NCBI GenBank assembly: GCA_036250195.1
Contig: JAVHZZ010000011.1
Span: forward strand, 55,304,811 to 55,368,810
DNA length: 64,000 nucleotides
Origin: Mixophyes australis
Lineage: Eukaryota; Chordata; Amphibia; Anura; Limnodynastidae
Reading direction: 5' to 3'
Shown here: piece after piece, positions 41,226 through 55,100 of the stretch
Layout: every line of letters begins with the position of its first letter
How positions within the stretch are numbered: the first letter of the stretch is position 1
Notes under the pieces: model-generated
What the model was told of the DNA's origin: nothing
The model's database searches: none
The model's input: the letters and a program-made list of their open reading frames with translations, nothing else
Translations under genes and position numbers: made by a program

Positions 41226-44200
41226 GAAGTAAATCATTGTTTCTAAGAGAAAGTGAGACAGAAATGCAAAAAAGCGTTGTTTTTGTACGGCAATGAAGAA
41301 ATGACTATGTTTTGCAATTTCTCCTGCTCAGAAAGACTTATAAAGTTGATAATTGTGGGCAATGTTAGAAATGTCATGAGAAACAAGAATTATGTAAAAG
41401 GATTGATGTAAATCATTGTTTCTAAGAGAAAGTGAGACAGGAATGCAAAAAAGCGTTGTTTTTGGACGGCAATGAAGAAATGACTATGTTTTGCGATTTC
41501 TCCTGCTCAGAAAGACTTAGAAAGTTGATAATTGTGGGCAATGTTAGAAATGTCATGAGAAACAAGAGTTATGTAAAAGGATTGATGTAAATCATTGTTT
41601 CTAAGAGAAAGTGAGACAGGAATGCAAAAAAAGCGTTGTTTTTGGACGGCAATGAAGAAATGACTATGTTTGCGATTTCTCCTGCTCAGAAAGACTTAGA
41701 AAGTTGATAATTGTGGGCAATGTTAGAAATGTCATGAGAAACAAGAATTATGTAAAAGGATTGATGTAAATCATTGTTTCTAAGAGAAAGTGAGACAGGA
41801 ATGCAAAAAAGCGTTGTTTTTGGACGGCAATGAAGAAATGACTATGTTTTGCGATTTCTCCTGCTCAGAAAGACTTAGAAAGTTGATAATTGTGGGCAAT
41901 GTTAGAAATGTCATGAGAAACAAGAATTATGTAAAAGGATTGAAGTAAATCATTGTCTCTAAGAGAAAGTGAGACAGAAATGCAAAAAAGCGTTGTTTTT
42001 GTACGGCAATGAAGAAATGACTATGTTTTGCAATTTCTCCTGCTCAGAAAGACTTATAAAGTTGATAATTGTGGGCAATGTTAGAAATGTCATGAGAAAC
42101 AAGAATTATGTAAAAGGATTGATGTAAATCATTGTTTCTAAGAGAAAGTGAGACAGGAATGCAAAAAAGCGTTGTTTTTGGACGGCAATGAAGAAATGAC
42201 TATGTTTTGCCATTTCTCCTGCTCAGAAAGACTTAGAAAGTTGATAATTGTGGGCAATGTTAGAAATGTCATGAGAAACAAGAATTATGTAAAAGGATTG
42301 ATGTAAATCATTGTTTCTAAGAGAAAGTGAGACAGGAATGCAAAAAAGCGTTGTTTTTGGACGGCAATGAAGAAATGACTATGTTTTGCGATTTCTCCTG
42401 CTCAGAAAGACTTAGAAAGTTCATAATTGTGGGCAATGTTAGAAATGTCATGAGAAACAAGAATTATGTAAAAGGATTGATGTAGTTCATTGTTTCTAAG
42501 AGAAATTGAGACAGTAATGCAAAAAAGCGTTGTTTTTGGACGGCAATGAAGAAATGACTATGTTTTGCGATTTCTCCTGCTCAGAAAGACTTAGAAAGTT
42601 GATAATTGTGGGCAATGTTAGAAATGTCATGAGAAACAAGAATTATGTAAAAGGATTGATGTAAATCATTGTTTCTAAGAGAAAGTGAGACAGGAATGCA
42701 AAAAAGCGTTGTTTTTGTACGGCAATGAAGAAATAACTATGTTTTGCGATTTCTCCTGCTCAGAAAGACTTAGAAAGTTCATAATTGTGGGCAATGTTAG
42801 AAATGTCATGAGAAACAAGAATTATGTAAAAGGATTGATGAAAATCATTGTTTCTAAGAGAAATTGAGACAAGAATGCAAAAAAGCGTTGTTTTTGGACG
42901 GCAATGAAGAAATGACTATGTTTTGCGATTTCTCCTGCTCAGAAAGACTTAGAAAGTTGATAATTGTGGGCAATGTTAGAAATGTCATGAGAAACAAGAA
43001 TTATGTAAAAGGATTGATGTAAATCATTGTTTCTAAGAGAAATTGAGACAAGAATGCAAAAAAGCGTTGTTTTTGGACGGCAATGAAGAAATGACTATGT
43101 TTTGCAATTTCTCCTGCTCAGAAAGACTTATAAAGTTGATAATTGTGGGCAATGTTAGAAATGTCATGAGAAACAAGAATTATGTAAAAGGATTGATGTA
43201 AATCATTGTTTCTAAGAGAAAGTGAGACAGGAATGCAAAAAAAGCGTTGTTTTTGGACGGCAATGAAGAAATGACTATGTTTGCGATTTCTCCTGCTCAG
43301 AAAGACTTAGAAAGTTGATAATTGTGGGCAATGTTAGAAATGTCATGAGAAACAAGAATTATGTAAAAGGATTGATGTAAATCATTGTTTCTAAGAGAAA
43401 GTGAGACAGGAATGCAAAAAAGCGTTGTTTTTGGACGGCAATGAAGAAATGACTATGTTTTGCGATTTCTCCTGCTCAGAAAGACTTAGAAAGTTGATAA
43501 TTGTGGGCAATGTTAGAAATGTCATGAGAAACAAGAATTATGTAAAAGGATTGAAGTAAATCATTGTTTCTAAGAGAAAGTGAGACAGAAATGCAAAAAA
43601 GCGTTGTTTTTGTACGGCAATGAAGAAATGACTATGTTTTGCAATTTCTCCTGCTCAGAAAGACTTATAAAGTTGATAATTGTGGGCAATGTTAGAAATG
43701 TCATGAGAAACAAGAATTATGTAAAAGGATTGATGTAAATCATTGTTTCTAAGAGAAAGTGAGACAGGAATGCAAAAAAGCGTTGTTTTTGGACGGCAAT
43801 GAAGAAATGACTATGTTTTGCGATTTCTCCTGCTCAGAAAGACTTAGAAAGTTGATAATTGTGGGCAATGTTAGAAATGTCATGAGAAACAAGAATTATG
43901 TAAAAGGATTGATGTAAATCATTGTTTCTAAGAGAAAGTGAGACAGGAATGCAAAAAAAGCGTTGTTTTTGGACGGCAATGAAGAAATGACTATGTTTGC
44001 GATTTCTCCTGCTCAGAAAGACTTAGAAAGTTGATAATTGTGGGCAATGTTAGAAATGTCATGAGAAACAAGAATTATGTAAAAGGATTGATGTAAATCA
44101 TTGTTTCTAAGAGAAAGTGAGACAGGAATGCAAAAAAGCGTTGTTTTTGGACGGCAATGAAGAAATGACTATGTTTTGCGATTTCTCCTGCTCAGAAAGA

Positions 44201-47200
44201 CTTAGAAAGTTGATAATTGTGGGCAATGTTAGAAATGTCATGAGAAACAAGAATTATGTAAAAGGATTGAAGTAAATCATTGTTTCTAAGAGAAAGTGAG
44301 ACAGAAATGCAAAAAAGCGATGTTTTTGTACGGCAATGAAGAAATGACTATGTTTTGCAATTTCTCCTGCTCAGAAAGACTTATAAAGTTGATAATTGTG
44401 GGCAATGTTAGAAATGTCATGAGAAACAAGAATTATGTAAAAGGATTGATGTAAATCATTGTTTCTAAGAGAAAGTGAGACAGGAATGCAAAAAAGCGTT
44501 GTTTTTGGACGGCAATGAAGAAATGACTATGTTTTGCGATTTCTCCTGCTCAGAAAGACTTAGAAAGTTGATAATTGTGGGCAATGTTAGAAATGTCATG
44601 AGAAACAAGAATTATGTAAAAGGATTGATGTAAATCATTGTTTCTAAGAGAAAGTGAGACAGGAATGCAAAAAAGCGTTGTTTTTGGACGGCAATGAAGA
44701 AATGACTATGTTTTGCGATTTCTCCTGCTCAGAAAGACTTAGAAAGTTCATAATTGTGGGCAATGTTAGAAATGTCATGAGAAACAAGAATTATGTAAAA
44801 GGATTGATGTAGTTCATTGTTTCTAAGAGAAATTGAGACAGTAATGCAAAAAAGCGTTGTTTTTGGACGGCAATGAAGAAATGACTATGTTTTGCGATTT
44901 CTCCTGCTCAGAAAGACTTAGAAAGTTGATAATTGTGGGCAATGTTAGAAATGTCATGAGAAACAAGAATTATGTAAAAGGATTGATGTAAATCATTGTT
45001 TCTAAGAGAAAGTGAGACAGGAATGCAAAAAAGCGTTGTTTTTGGACGGCAATGAAGAAATGACTATGTTTTGCGATTTCTCCTGCTCAGAAAGACTTAG
45101 AAAGTTGATAATTGTGGGCAATGTTAGAAATGTCATGAGAAACAAGAATTATGTAAAAGGATTGATGTAAATCATTGTTTCTAAGAGAAAGTGAGACAGG
45201 AATGCAAAAAAAGCGTTGTTTTTGGACGGCAATGAAGAAATGACTATGTTTGCGATTTCTCCTGCTCAGAAAGACTTAGAAAGTTGATAATTGTGGGCAA
45301 TGTTAGAAATGTCATGAGAAACAAGAATTATGTAAAAGGATTGAAGTAAATCATTGTCTCTAAGAGAAAGTGAGACAGAAATGCAAAAAAGCGTTGTTTT
45401 TGTACGGCAATGAAGAAATGACTATGTTTTGCAATTTCTCCTGCTCAGAAAGACTTATAAAGTTGATAATTGTGGGCAATGTTAGAAATGTCATGAGAAA
45501 CAAGAATTATGTAAAAGGATTGATGTAAATCATTGTTTCTAAGAGAAAGTGAGACAGGAATGCAAAAAAGCGTTGTTTTTGGACGGCAATGAAGAAATGA
45601 CTATGTTTTGCCATTTCTCCTGCTCAGAAAGACTTAGAAAGTTGATAATTGTGGGCAATGTTAGAAATGTCATGAGAAACAAGAATTATGTAAAAGGATT
45701 GATGTAAATCATTGTTTCTAAGAGAAAGTGAGACAGGAATGCAAAAAAGCGTTGTTTTTGGACGGCAATGAAGAAATGACTATGTTTTGCGATTTCTCCT
45801 GCTCAGAAAGACTTAGAAAGTTGATAATTGTGGGCAATGTTAGAAATGTCATGAGAAACAAGAATTATGTAAAAGGATTGATGTAAATCATTGTTTCTAA
45901 GAGAAAGTGAGACAGGAATGCAAAAAAAGCGTTGTTTTTGGACGGCAATGAAGAAATGACTATGTTTGCGATTTCTCCTGCTCAGAAAGACTTAGAAAGT
46001 TGATAATTGTGGGCAATGTTAGAAATGTCATGAGAAACAAGAATTATGTAAAAGGATTGAAGTAAATCATTGTCTCTAAGAGAAAGTGAGACAGAAATGC
46101 AAAAAAGCGTTGTTTTTGTACGGCAATGAAGAAATGACTATGTTTTGCAATTTCTCCTGCTCAGAAAGACTTATAAAGTTGATAATTGTGGGCAATGTTA
46201 GAAATGTCATGAGAAACAAGAATTATGTAAAAGGATTGATGTAAATCATTGTTTCTAAGAGAAAGTGAGACAGGAATGCAAAAAAGCGTTGTTTTTGGAC
46301 GGCAATGAAGAAATGACTATGTTTTGCCATTTCTCCTGCTCAGAAAGACTTAGAAAGTTGATAATTGTGGGCAATGTTAGAAATGTCATGAGAAACAAGA
46401 ATTATGTAAAAGGATTGATGTAAATCATTGTTTCTAAGAGAAAGTGAGACAGGAATGCAAAAAAGCGTTGTTTTTGGACGGCAATGAAGAAATGACTATG
46501 TTTTGCGATTTCTCCTGCTCAGAAAGACTTAGAAAGTTCATAATTGTGGGCAATGTTAGAAATGTCATGAGAAACAAGAATTATGTAAAAGGATTGATGT
46601 AGTTCATTGTTTCTAAGAGAAATTGAGACAGTAATGCAAAAAAGCGTTGTTTTTGGACGGCAATGAAGAAATGACTATGTTTTGCGATTTCTCCTGCTCA
46701 GAAAGACTTAGAAAGTTGATAATTGTGGGCAATGTTAGAAATGTCATGAGAAACAAGAATTATGTAAAAGGATTGATGTAAATCATTGTTTCTAAGAGAA
46801 AGTGAGACAGGAATGCAAAAAAGCGTTGTTTTTGTACGGCAATGAAGAAATAACTATGTTTTGCGATTTCTCCTGCTCAGAAAGACTTAGAAAGTTCATA
46901 ATTGTGGGCAATGTTAGAAATGTCATGAGAAACAAGAATTATGTAAAAGGATTGATGAAAATCATTGTTTCTAAGAGAAATTGAGACAAGAATGCAAAAA
47001 AGCGTTGTTTTTGGACGGCAATGAAGAAATGACTATGTTTTGCGATTTCTCCTGCTCAGAAAGACTTAGAAAGTTGATAATTGTGGGCAATGTTAGAAAT
47101 GTCATGAGAAACAAGAATTATGTAAAAGGATTGATGTAAATCATTGTTTCTAAGAGAAATTGAGACAAGAATGCAAAAAAGCGTTGTTTTTGGACGGCAA

Positions 47201-49101
47201 TGAAGAAATGACTATGTTTTGCAATTTCTCCTGCTCAGAAAGACTTAGAAAGTTGATAATTGTGGGCAATGTTAGAAATGTCATGAGAAACAAGAATTAT
47301 GTAAAAGGATTGAAGTAAATCATTGTCTCTAAGAGAAAGTGAGACAGAAATGCAAAAAAGCGTTGTTTTTGTACGGCAATGAAGAAATGACTATGTTTTG
47401 CAATTTCTCCTGCTCAGAAAGACTTATAAAGTTGATAATTGTGGGCAATGTTAGAAATGTCATGAGAAACAAGAATTATGTAAAAGGATTGATGTAAATC
47501 ATTGTTTCTAAGAGAAAGTGAGACAGGAATGCAAAAAAGCGTTGTTTTTGGACGGCAATGAAGAAATGACTATGTTTTGCCATTTCTCCTGCTCAGAAAG
47601 ACTTAGAAAGTTGATAATTGTGGGCAATGTTAGAAATGTCATGAGAAACAAGAATTATGTAAAAGGATTGATGTAAATCATTGTTTCTAAGAGAAAGTGA
47701 GACAGGAATGCAAAAAAGCGTTGTTTTTGGACGGCAATGAAGAAATGACTATGTTTTGCGATTTCTCCTGCTCAGAAAGACTTAGAAAGTTCATAATTGT
47801 GGGCAATGTTAGAAATGTCATGAGAAACAAGAATTATGTAAAAGGATTGATGTAGTTCATTGTTTCTAAGAGAAATTGAGACAGTAATGCAAAAAAGCGT
47901 TGTTTTTGGACGGCAATGAAGAAATGACTATGTTTTGCGATTTCTCCTGCTCAGAAAGACTTAGAAAGTTGATAATTGTGGGCAATGTTAGAAATGTCAT
48001 GAGAAACAAGAATTATGTAAAAGGATTGATGTAAATCATTGTTTCTAAGAGAAAGTGAGACAGGAATGCAAAAAAGCGTTGTTTTTGTACGGCAATGAAG
48101 AAATAACTATGTTTTGCGATTTCTCCTGCTCAGAAAGACTTAGAAAGTTCATAATTGTGGGCAATGTTAGAAATGTCATGAGAAACAAGAATTATGTAAA
48201 AGGATTGATGAAAATCATTGTTTCTAAGAGAAATTGAGACAAGAATGCAAAAAAGCGTTGTTTTTGGACGGCAATGAAGAAATGACTATGTTTTGCGATT
48301 TCTCCTGCTCAGAAAGACTTAGAAAGTTGATAATTGTGGGCAATGTTAGAAATGTCATGAGAAACAAGAATTATGTAAAAGGATTGATGTAAATCATTGT
48401 TTCTAAGAGAAATTGAGACAAGAATGCAAAAAAGCGTTGTTTTTGGACGGCAATGAAGAAATGACTATGTTTTGCAATTTCTCCTGCTCAGAAAGACTTA
48501 TAAAGTTGATAATTGTGGGCAATGTTAGAAATGTCATGAGAAACAAGAATTATGTAAAAGGATTGATGTAAATCATTGTTTCTAAGAGAAAGTGAGACAG
48601 GAATGCAAAAAAAGCGTTGTTTTTGGACGGCAATGAAGAAATGACTATGTTTGCGATTTCTCCTGCTCAGAAAGACTTAGAAAGTTGATAATTGTGGGCA
48701 ATGTTAGAAATGTCATGAGAAACAAGAATTATGTAAAAGGATTGATGTAAATCATTGTTTCTAAGAGAAAGTGAGACAGGAATGCAAAAAAGCGTTGTTT
48801 TTGGACGGCAATGAAGAAATGACTATGTTTTGCGATTTCTCCTGCTCAGAAAGACTTAGAAAGTTGATAATTGTGGGCAATGTTAGAAATGTCATGAGAA
48901 ACAAGAATTATGTAAAAGGATTGAAGTAAATCATTGTTTCTAAGAGAAAGTGAGACAGAAATGCAAAAAAGCGTTGTTTTTGTACGGCAATGAAGAAATG
49001 ACTATGTTTTGCAATTTCTCCTGCTCAGAAAGACTTATAAAGTTGATAATTGTGGGCAATGTTAGAAATGTCATGAGAAACAAGAATTATGTAAAAGGAT
49101 T
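41226..49101 (+). repeat. 44-monomer higher-order unit, copy 1 (7,876 bp)
   Basis: First of two complete 7,876-bp units (44 x 179). Single-copy markers recur at exactly +7,876: AACAAGAGTT at 41561/49437, GTCTCTAAG at 41955/49831, GCCATTTC at 42209/50085, GCGATGTTTTTG at 44317/52193 and GTCTCTAAG at 45356/53232. The TAACTATG plus GATGAAAATC monomer recurs at 42685/50561, 46802/54678 and 48055/55931. Measured from TAGTTCATTG (42483, 44810, 46600, 47853, then 50359), internal spacings are 13, 10, 7 and 14 monomers. The unit is therefore itself built from related sub-blocks. Monomers with an extra A (AAAAAAAGCG) carry a compensating loss of T (ATGTTTGCG), so length stays at 179. Confidence 0.88.
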
Positions 49102-52100
49102 GAAGTAAATCATTGTTTCTAAGAGAAAGTGAGACAGAAATGCAAAAAAGCGTTGTTTTTGTACGGCAATGAAGAAATGACTATGTTTTGCAATTTCTCC
49201 TGCTCAGAAAGACTTATAAAGTTGATAATTGTGGGCAATGTTAGAAATGTCATGAGAAACAAGAATTATGTAAAAGGATTGATGTAAATCATTGTTTCTA
49301 AGAGAAAGTGAGACAGGAATGCAAAAAAGCGTTGTTTTTGGACGGCAATGAAGAAATGACTATGTTTTGCGATTTCTCCTGCTCAGAAAGACTTAGAAAG
49401 TTGATAATTGTGGGCAATGTTAGAAATGTCATGAGAAACAAGAGTTATGTAAAAGGATTGATGTAAATCATTGTTTCTAAGAGAAAGTGAGACAGGAATG
49501 CAAAAAAAGCGTTGTTTTTGGACGGCAATGAAGAAATGACTATGTTTGCGATTTCTCCTGCTCAGAAAGACTTAGAAAGTTGATAATTGTGGGCAATGTT
49601 AGAAATGTCATGAGAAACAAGAATTATGTAAAAGGATTGATGTAAATCATTGTTTCTAAGAGAAAGTGAGACAGGAATGCAAAAAAGCGTTGTTTTTGGA
49701 CGGCAATGAAGAAATGACTATGTTTTGCGATTTCTCCTGCTCAGAAAGACTTAGAAAGTTGATAATTGTGGGCAATGTTAGAAATGTCATGAGAAACAAG
49801 AATTATGTAAAAGGATTGAAGTAAATCATTGTCTCTAAGAGAAAGTGAGACAGAAATGCAAAAAAGCGTTGTTTTTGTACGGCAATGAAGAAATGACTAT
49901 GTTTTGCAATTTCTCCTGCTCAGAAAGACTTATAAAGTTGATAATTGTGGGCAATGTTAGAAATGTCATGAGAAACAAGAATTATGTAAAAGGATTGATG
50001 TAAATCATTGTTTCTAAGAGAAAGTGAGACAGGAATGCAAAAAAGCGTTGTTTTTGGACGGCAATGAAGAAATGACTATGTTTTGCCATTTCTCCTGCTC
50101 AGAAAGACTTAGAAAGTTGATAATTGTGGGCAATGTTAGAAATGTCATGAGAAACAAGAATTATGTAAAAGGATTGATGTAAATCATTGTTTCTAAGAGA
50201 AAGTGAGACAGGAATGCAAAAAAGCGTTGTTTTTGGACGGCAATGAAGAAATGACTATGTTTTGCGATTTCTCCTGCTCAGAAAGACTTAGAAAGTTCAT
50301 AATTGTGGGCAATGTTAGAAATGTCATGAGAAACAAGAATTATGTAAAAGGATTGATGTAGTTCATTGTTTCTAAGAGAAATTGAGACAGTAATGCAAAA
50401 AAGCGTTGTTTTTGGACGGCAATGAAGAAATGACTATGTTTTGCGATTTCTCCTGCTCAGAAAGACTTAGAAAGTTGATAATTGTGGGCAATGTTAGAAA
50501 TGTCATGAGAAACAAGAATTATGTAAAAGGATTGATGTAAATCATTGTTTCTAAGAGAAAGTGAGACAGGAATGCAAAAAAGCGTTGTTTTTGTACGGCA
50601 ATGAAGAAATAACTATGTTTTGCGATTTCTCCTGCTCAGAAAGACTTAGAAAGTTCATAATTGTGGGCAATGTTAGAAATGTCATGAGAAACAAGAATTA
50701 TGTAAAAGGATTGATGAAAATCATTGTTTCTAAGAGAAATTGAGACAAGAATGCAAAAAAGCGTTGTTTTTGGACGGCAATGAAGAAATGACTATGTTTT
50801 GCGATTTCTCCTGCTCAGAAAGACTTAGAAAGTTGATAATTGTGGGCAATGTTAGAAATGTCATGAGAAACAAGAATTATGTAAAAGGATTGATGTAAAT
50901 CATTGTTTCTAAGAGAAATTGAGACAAGAATGCAAAAAAGCGTTGTTTTTGGACGGCAATGAAGAAATGACTATGTTTTGCAATTTCTCCTGCTCAGAAA
51001 GACTTATAAAGTTGATAATTGTGGGCAATGTTAGAAATGTCATGAGAAACAAGAATTATGTAAAAGGATTGATGTAAATCATTGTTTCTAAGAGAAAGTG
51101 AGACAGGAATGCAAAAAAAGCGTTGTTTTTGGACGGCAATGAAGAAATGACTATGTTTGCGATTTCTCCTGCTCAGAAAGACTTAGAAAGTTGATAATTG
51201 TGGGCAATGTTAGAAATGTCATGAGAAACAAGAATTATGTAAAAGGATTGATGTAAATCATTGTTTCTAAGAGAAAGTGAGACAGGAATGCAAAAAAGCG
51301 TTGTTTTTGGACGGCAATGAAGAAATGACTATGTTTTGCGATTTCTCCTGCTCAGAAAGACTTAGAAAGTTGATAATTGTGGGCAATGTTAGAAATGTCA
51401 TGAGAAACAAGAATTATGTAAAAGGATTGAAGTAAATCATTGTTTCTAAGAGAAAGTGAGACAGAAATGCAAAAAAGCGTTGTTTTTGTACGGCAATGAA
51501 GAAATGACTATGTTTTGCAATTTCTCCTGCTCAGAAAGACTTATAAAGTTGATAATTGTGGGCAATGTTAGAAATGTCATGAGAAACAAGAATTATGTAA
51601 AAGGATTGATGTAAATCATTGTTTCTAAGAGAAAGTGAGACAGGAATGCAAAAAAGCGTTGTTTTTGGACGGCAATGAAGAAATGACTATGTTTTGCGAT
51701 TTCTCCTGCTCAGAAAGACTTAGAAAGTTGATAATTGTGGGCAATGTTAGAAATGTCATGAGAAACAAGAATTATGTAAAAGGATTGATGTAAATCATTG
51801 TTTCTAAGAGAAAGTGAGACAGGAATGCAAAAAAAGCGTTGTTTTTGGACGGCAATGAAGAAATGACTATGTTTGCGATTTCTCCTGCTCAGAAAGACTT
51901 AGAAAGTTGATAATTGTGGGCAATGTTAGAAATGTCATGAGAAACAAGAATTATGTAAAAGGATTGATGTAAATCATTGTTTCTAAGAGAAAGTGAGACA
52001 GGAATGCAAAAAAGCGTTGTTTTTGGACGGCAATGAAGAAATGACTATGTTTTGCGATTTCTCCTGCTCAGAAAGACTTAGAAAGTTGATAATTGTGGGC

Positions 52101-55100
52101 AATGTTAGAAATGTCATGAGAAACAAGAATTATGTAAAAGGATTGAAGTAAATCATTGTTTCTAAGAGAAAGTGAGACAGAAATGCAAAAAAGCGATGTT
52201 TTTGTACGGCAATGAAGAAATGACTATGTTTTGCAATTTCTCCTGCTCAGAAAGACTTATAAAGTTGATAATTGTGGGCAATGTTAGAAATGTCATGAGA
52301 AACAAGAATTATGTAAAAGGATTGATGTAAATCATTGTTTCTAAGAGAAAGTGAGACAGGAATGCAAAAAAGCGTTGTTTTTGGACGGCAATGAAGAAAT
52401 GACTATGTTTTGCGATTTCTCCTGCTCAGAAAGACTTAGAAAGTTGATAATTGTGGGCAATGTTAGAAATGTCATGAGAAACAAGAATTATGTAAAAGGA
52501 TTGATGTAAATCATTGTTTCTAAGAGAAAGTGAGACAGGAATGCAAAAAAGCGTTGTTTTTGGACGGCAATGAAGAAATGACTATGTTTTGCGATTTCTC
52601 CTGCTCAGAAAGACTTAGAAAGTTCATAATTGTGGGCAATGTTAGAAATGTCATGAGAAACAAGAATTATGTAAAAGGATTGATGTAGTTCATTGTTTCT
52701 AAGAGAAATTGAGACAGTAATGCAAAAAAGCGTTGTTTTTGGACGGCAATGAAGAAATGACTATGTTTTGCGATTTCTCCTGCTCAGAAAGACTTAGAAA
52801 GTTGATAATTGTGGGCAATGTTAGAAATGTCATGAGAAACAAGAATTATGTAAAAGGATTGATGTAAATCATTGTTTCTAAGAGAAAGTGAGACAGGAAT
52901 GCAAAAAAGCGTTGTTTTTGGACGGCAATGAAGAAATGACTATGTTTTGCGATTTCTCCTGCTCAGAAAGACTTAGAAAGTTGATAATTGTGGGCAATGT
53001 TAGAAATGTCATGAGAAACAAGAATTATGTAAAAGGATTGATGTAAATCATTGTTTCTAAGAGAAAGTGAGACAGGAATGCAAAAAAAGCGTTGTTTTTG
53101 GACGGCAATGAAGAAATGACTATGTTTGCGATTTCTCCTGCTCAGAAAGACTTAGAAAGTTGATAATTGTGGGCAATGTTAGAAATGTCATGAGAAACAA
53201 GAATTATGTAAAAGGATTGAAGTAAATCATTGTCTCTAAGAGAAAGTGAGACAGAAATGCAAAAAAGCGTTGTTTTTGTACGGCAATGAAGAAATGACTA
53301 TGTTTTGCAATTTCTCCTGCTCAGAAAGACTTATAAAGTTGATAATTGTGGGCAATGTTAGAAATGTCATGAGAAACAAGAATTATGTAAAAGGATTGAT
53401 GTAAATCATTGTTTCTAAGAGAAAGTGAGACAGGAATGCAAAAAAGCGTTGTTTTTGGACGGCAATGAAGAAATGACTATGTTTTGCCATTTCTCCTGCT
53501 CAGAAAGACTTAGAAAGTTGATAATTGTGGGCAATGTTAGAAATGTCATGAGAAACAAGAATTATGTAAAAGGATTGATGTAAATCATTGTTTCTAAGAG
53601 AAAGTGAGACAGGAATGCAAAAAAGCGTTGTTTTTGGACGGCAATGAAGAAATGACTATGTTTTGCGATTTCTCCTGCTCAGAAAGACTTAGAAAGTTGA
53701 TAATTGTGGGCAATGTTAGAAATGTCATGAGAAACAAGAATTATGTAAAAGGATTGATGTAAATCATTGTTTCTAAGAGAAAGTGAGACAGGAATGCAAA
53801 AAAAGCGTTGTTTTTGGACGGCAATGAAGAAATGACTATGTTTGCGATTTCTCCTGCTCAGAAAGACTTAGAAAGTTGATAATTGTGGGCAATGTTAGAA
53901 ATGTCATGAGAAACAAGAATTATGTAAAAGGATTGAAGTAAATCATTGTCTCTAAGAGAAAGTGAGACAGAAATGCAAAAAAGCGTTGTTTTTGTACGGC
54001 AATGAAGAAATGACTATGTTTTGCAATTTCTCCTGCTCAGAAAGACTTATAAAGTTGATAATTGTGGGCAATGTTAGAAATGTCATGAGAAACAAGAATT
54101 ATGTAAAAGGATTGATGTAAATCATTGTTTCTAAGAGAAAGTGAGACAGGAATGCAAAAAAGCGTTGTTTTTGGACGGCAATGAAGAAATGACTATGTTT
54201 TGCCATTTCTCCTGCTCAGAAAGACTTAGAAAGTTGATAATTGTGGGCAATGTTAGAAATGTCATGAGAAACAAGAATTATGTAAAAGGATTGATGTAAA
54301 TCATTGTTTCTAAGAGAAAGTGAGACAGGAATGCAAAAAAGCGTTGTTTTTGGACGGCAATGAAGAAATGACTATGTTTTGCGATTTCTCCTGCTCAGAA
54401 AGACTTAGAAAGTTCATAATTGTGGGCAATGTTAGAAATGTCATGAGAAACAAGAATTATGTAAAAGGATTGATGTAGTTCATTGTTTCTAAGAGAAATT
54501 GAGACAGTAATGCAAAAAAGCGTTGTTTTTGGACGGCAATGAAGAAATGACTATGTTTTGCGATTTCTCCTGCTCAGAAAGACTTAGAAAGTTGATAATT
54601 GTGGGCAATGTTAGAAATGTCATGAGAAACAAGAATTATGTAAAAGGATTGATGTAAATCATTGTTTCTAAGAGAAAGTGAGACAGGAATGCAAAAAAGC
54701 GTTGTTTTTGTACGGCAATGAAGAAATAACTATGTTTTGCGATTTCTCCTGCTCAGAAAGACTTAGAAAGTTCATAATTGTGGGCAATGTTAGAAATGTC
54801 ATGAGAAACAAGAATTATGTAAAAGGATTGATGAAAATCATTGTTTCTAAGAGAAATTGAGACAAGAATGCAAAAAAGCGTTGTTTTTGGACGGCAATGA
54901 AGAAATGACTATGTTTTGCGATTTCTCCTGCTCAGAAAGACTTAGAAAGTTGATAATTGTGGGCAATGTTAGAAATGTCATGAGAAACAAGAATTATGTA
55001 AAAGGATTGATGTAAATCATTGTTTCTAAGAGAAATTGAGACAAGAATGCAAAAAAGCGTTGTTTTTGGACGGCAATGAAGAAATGACTATGTTTTGCAA

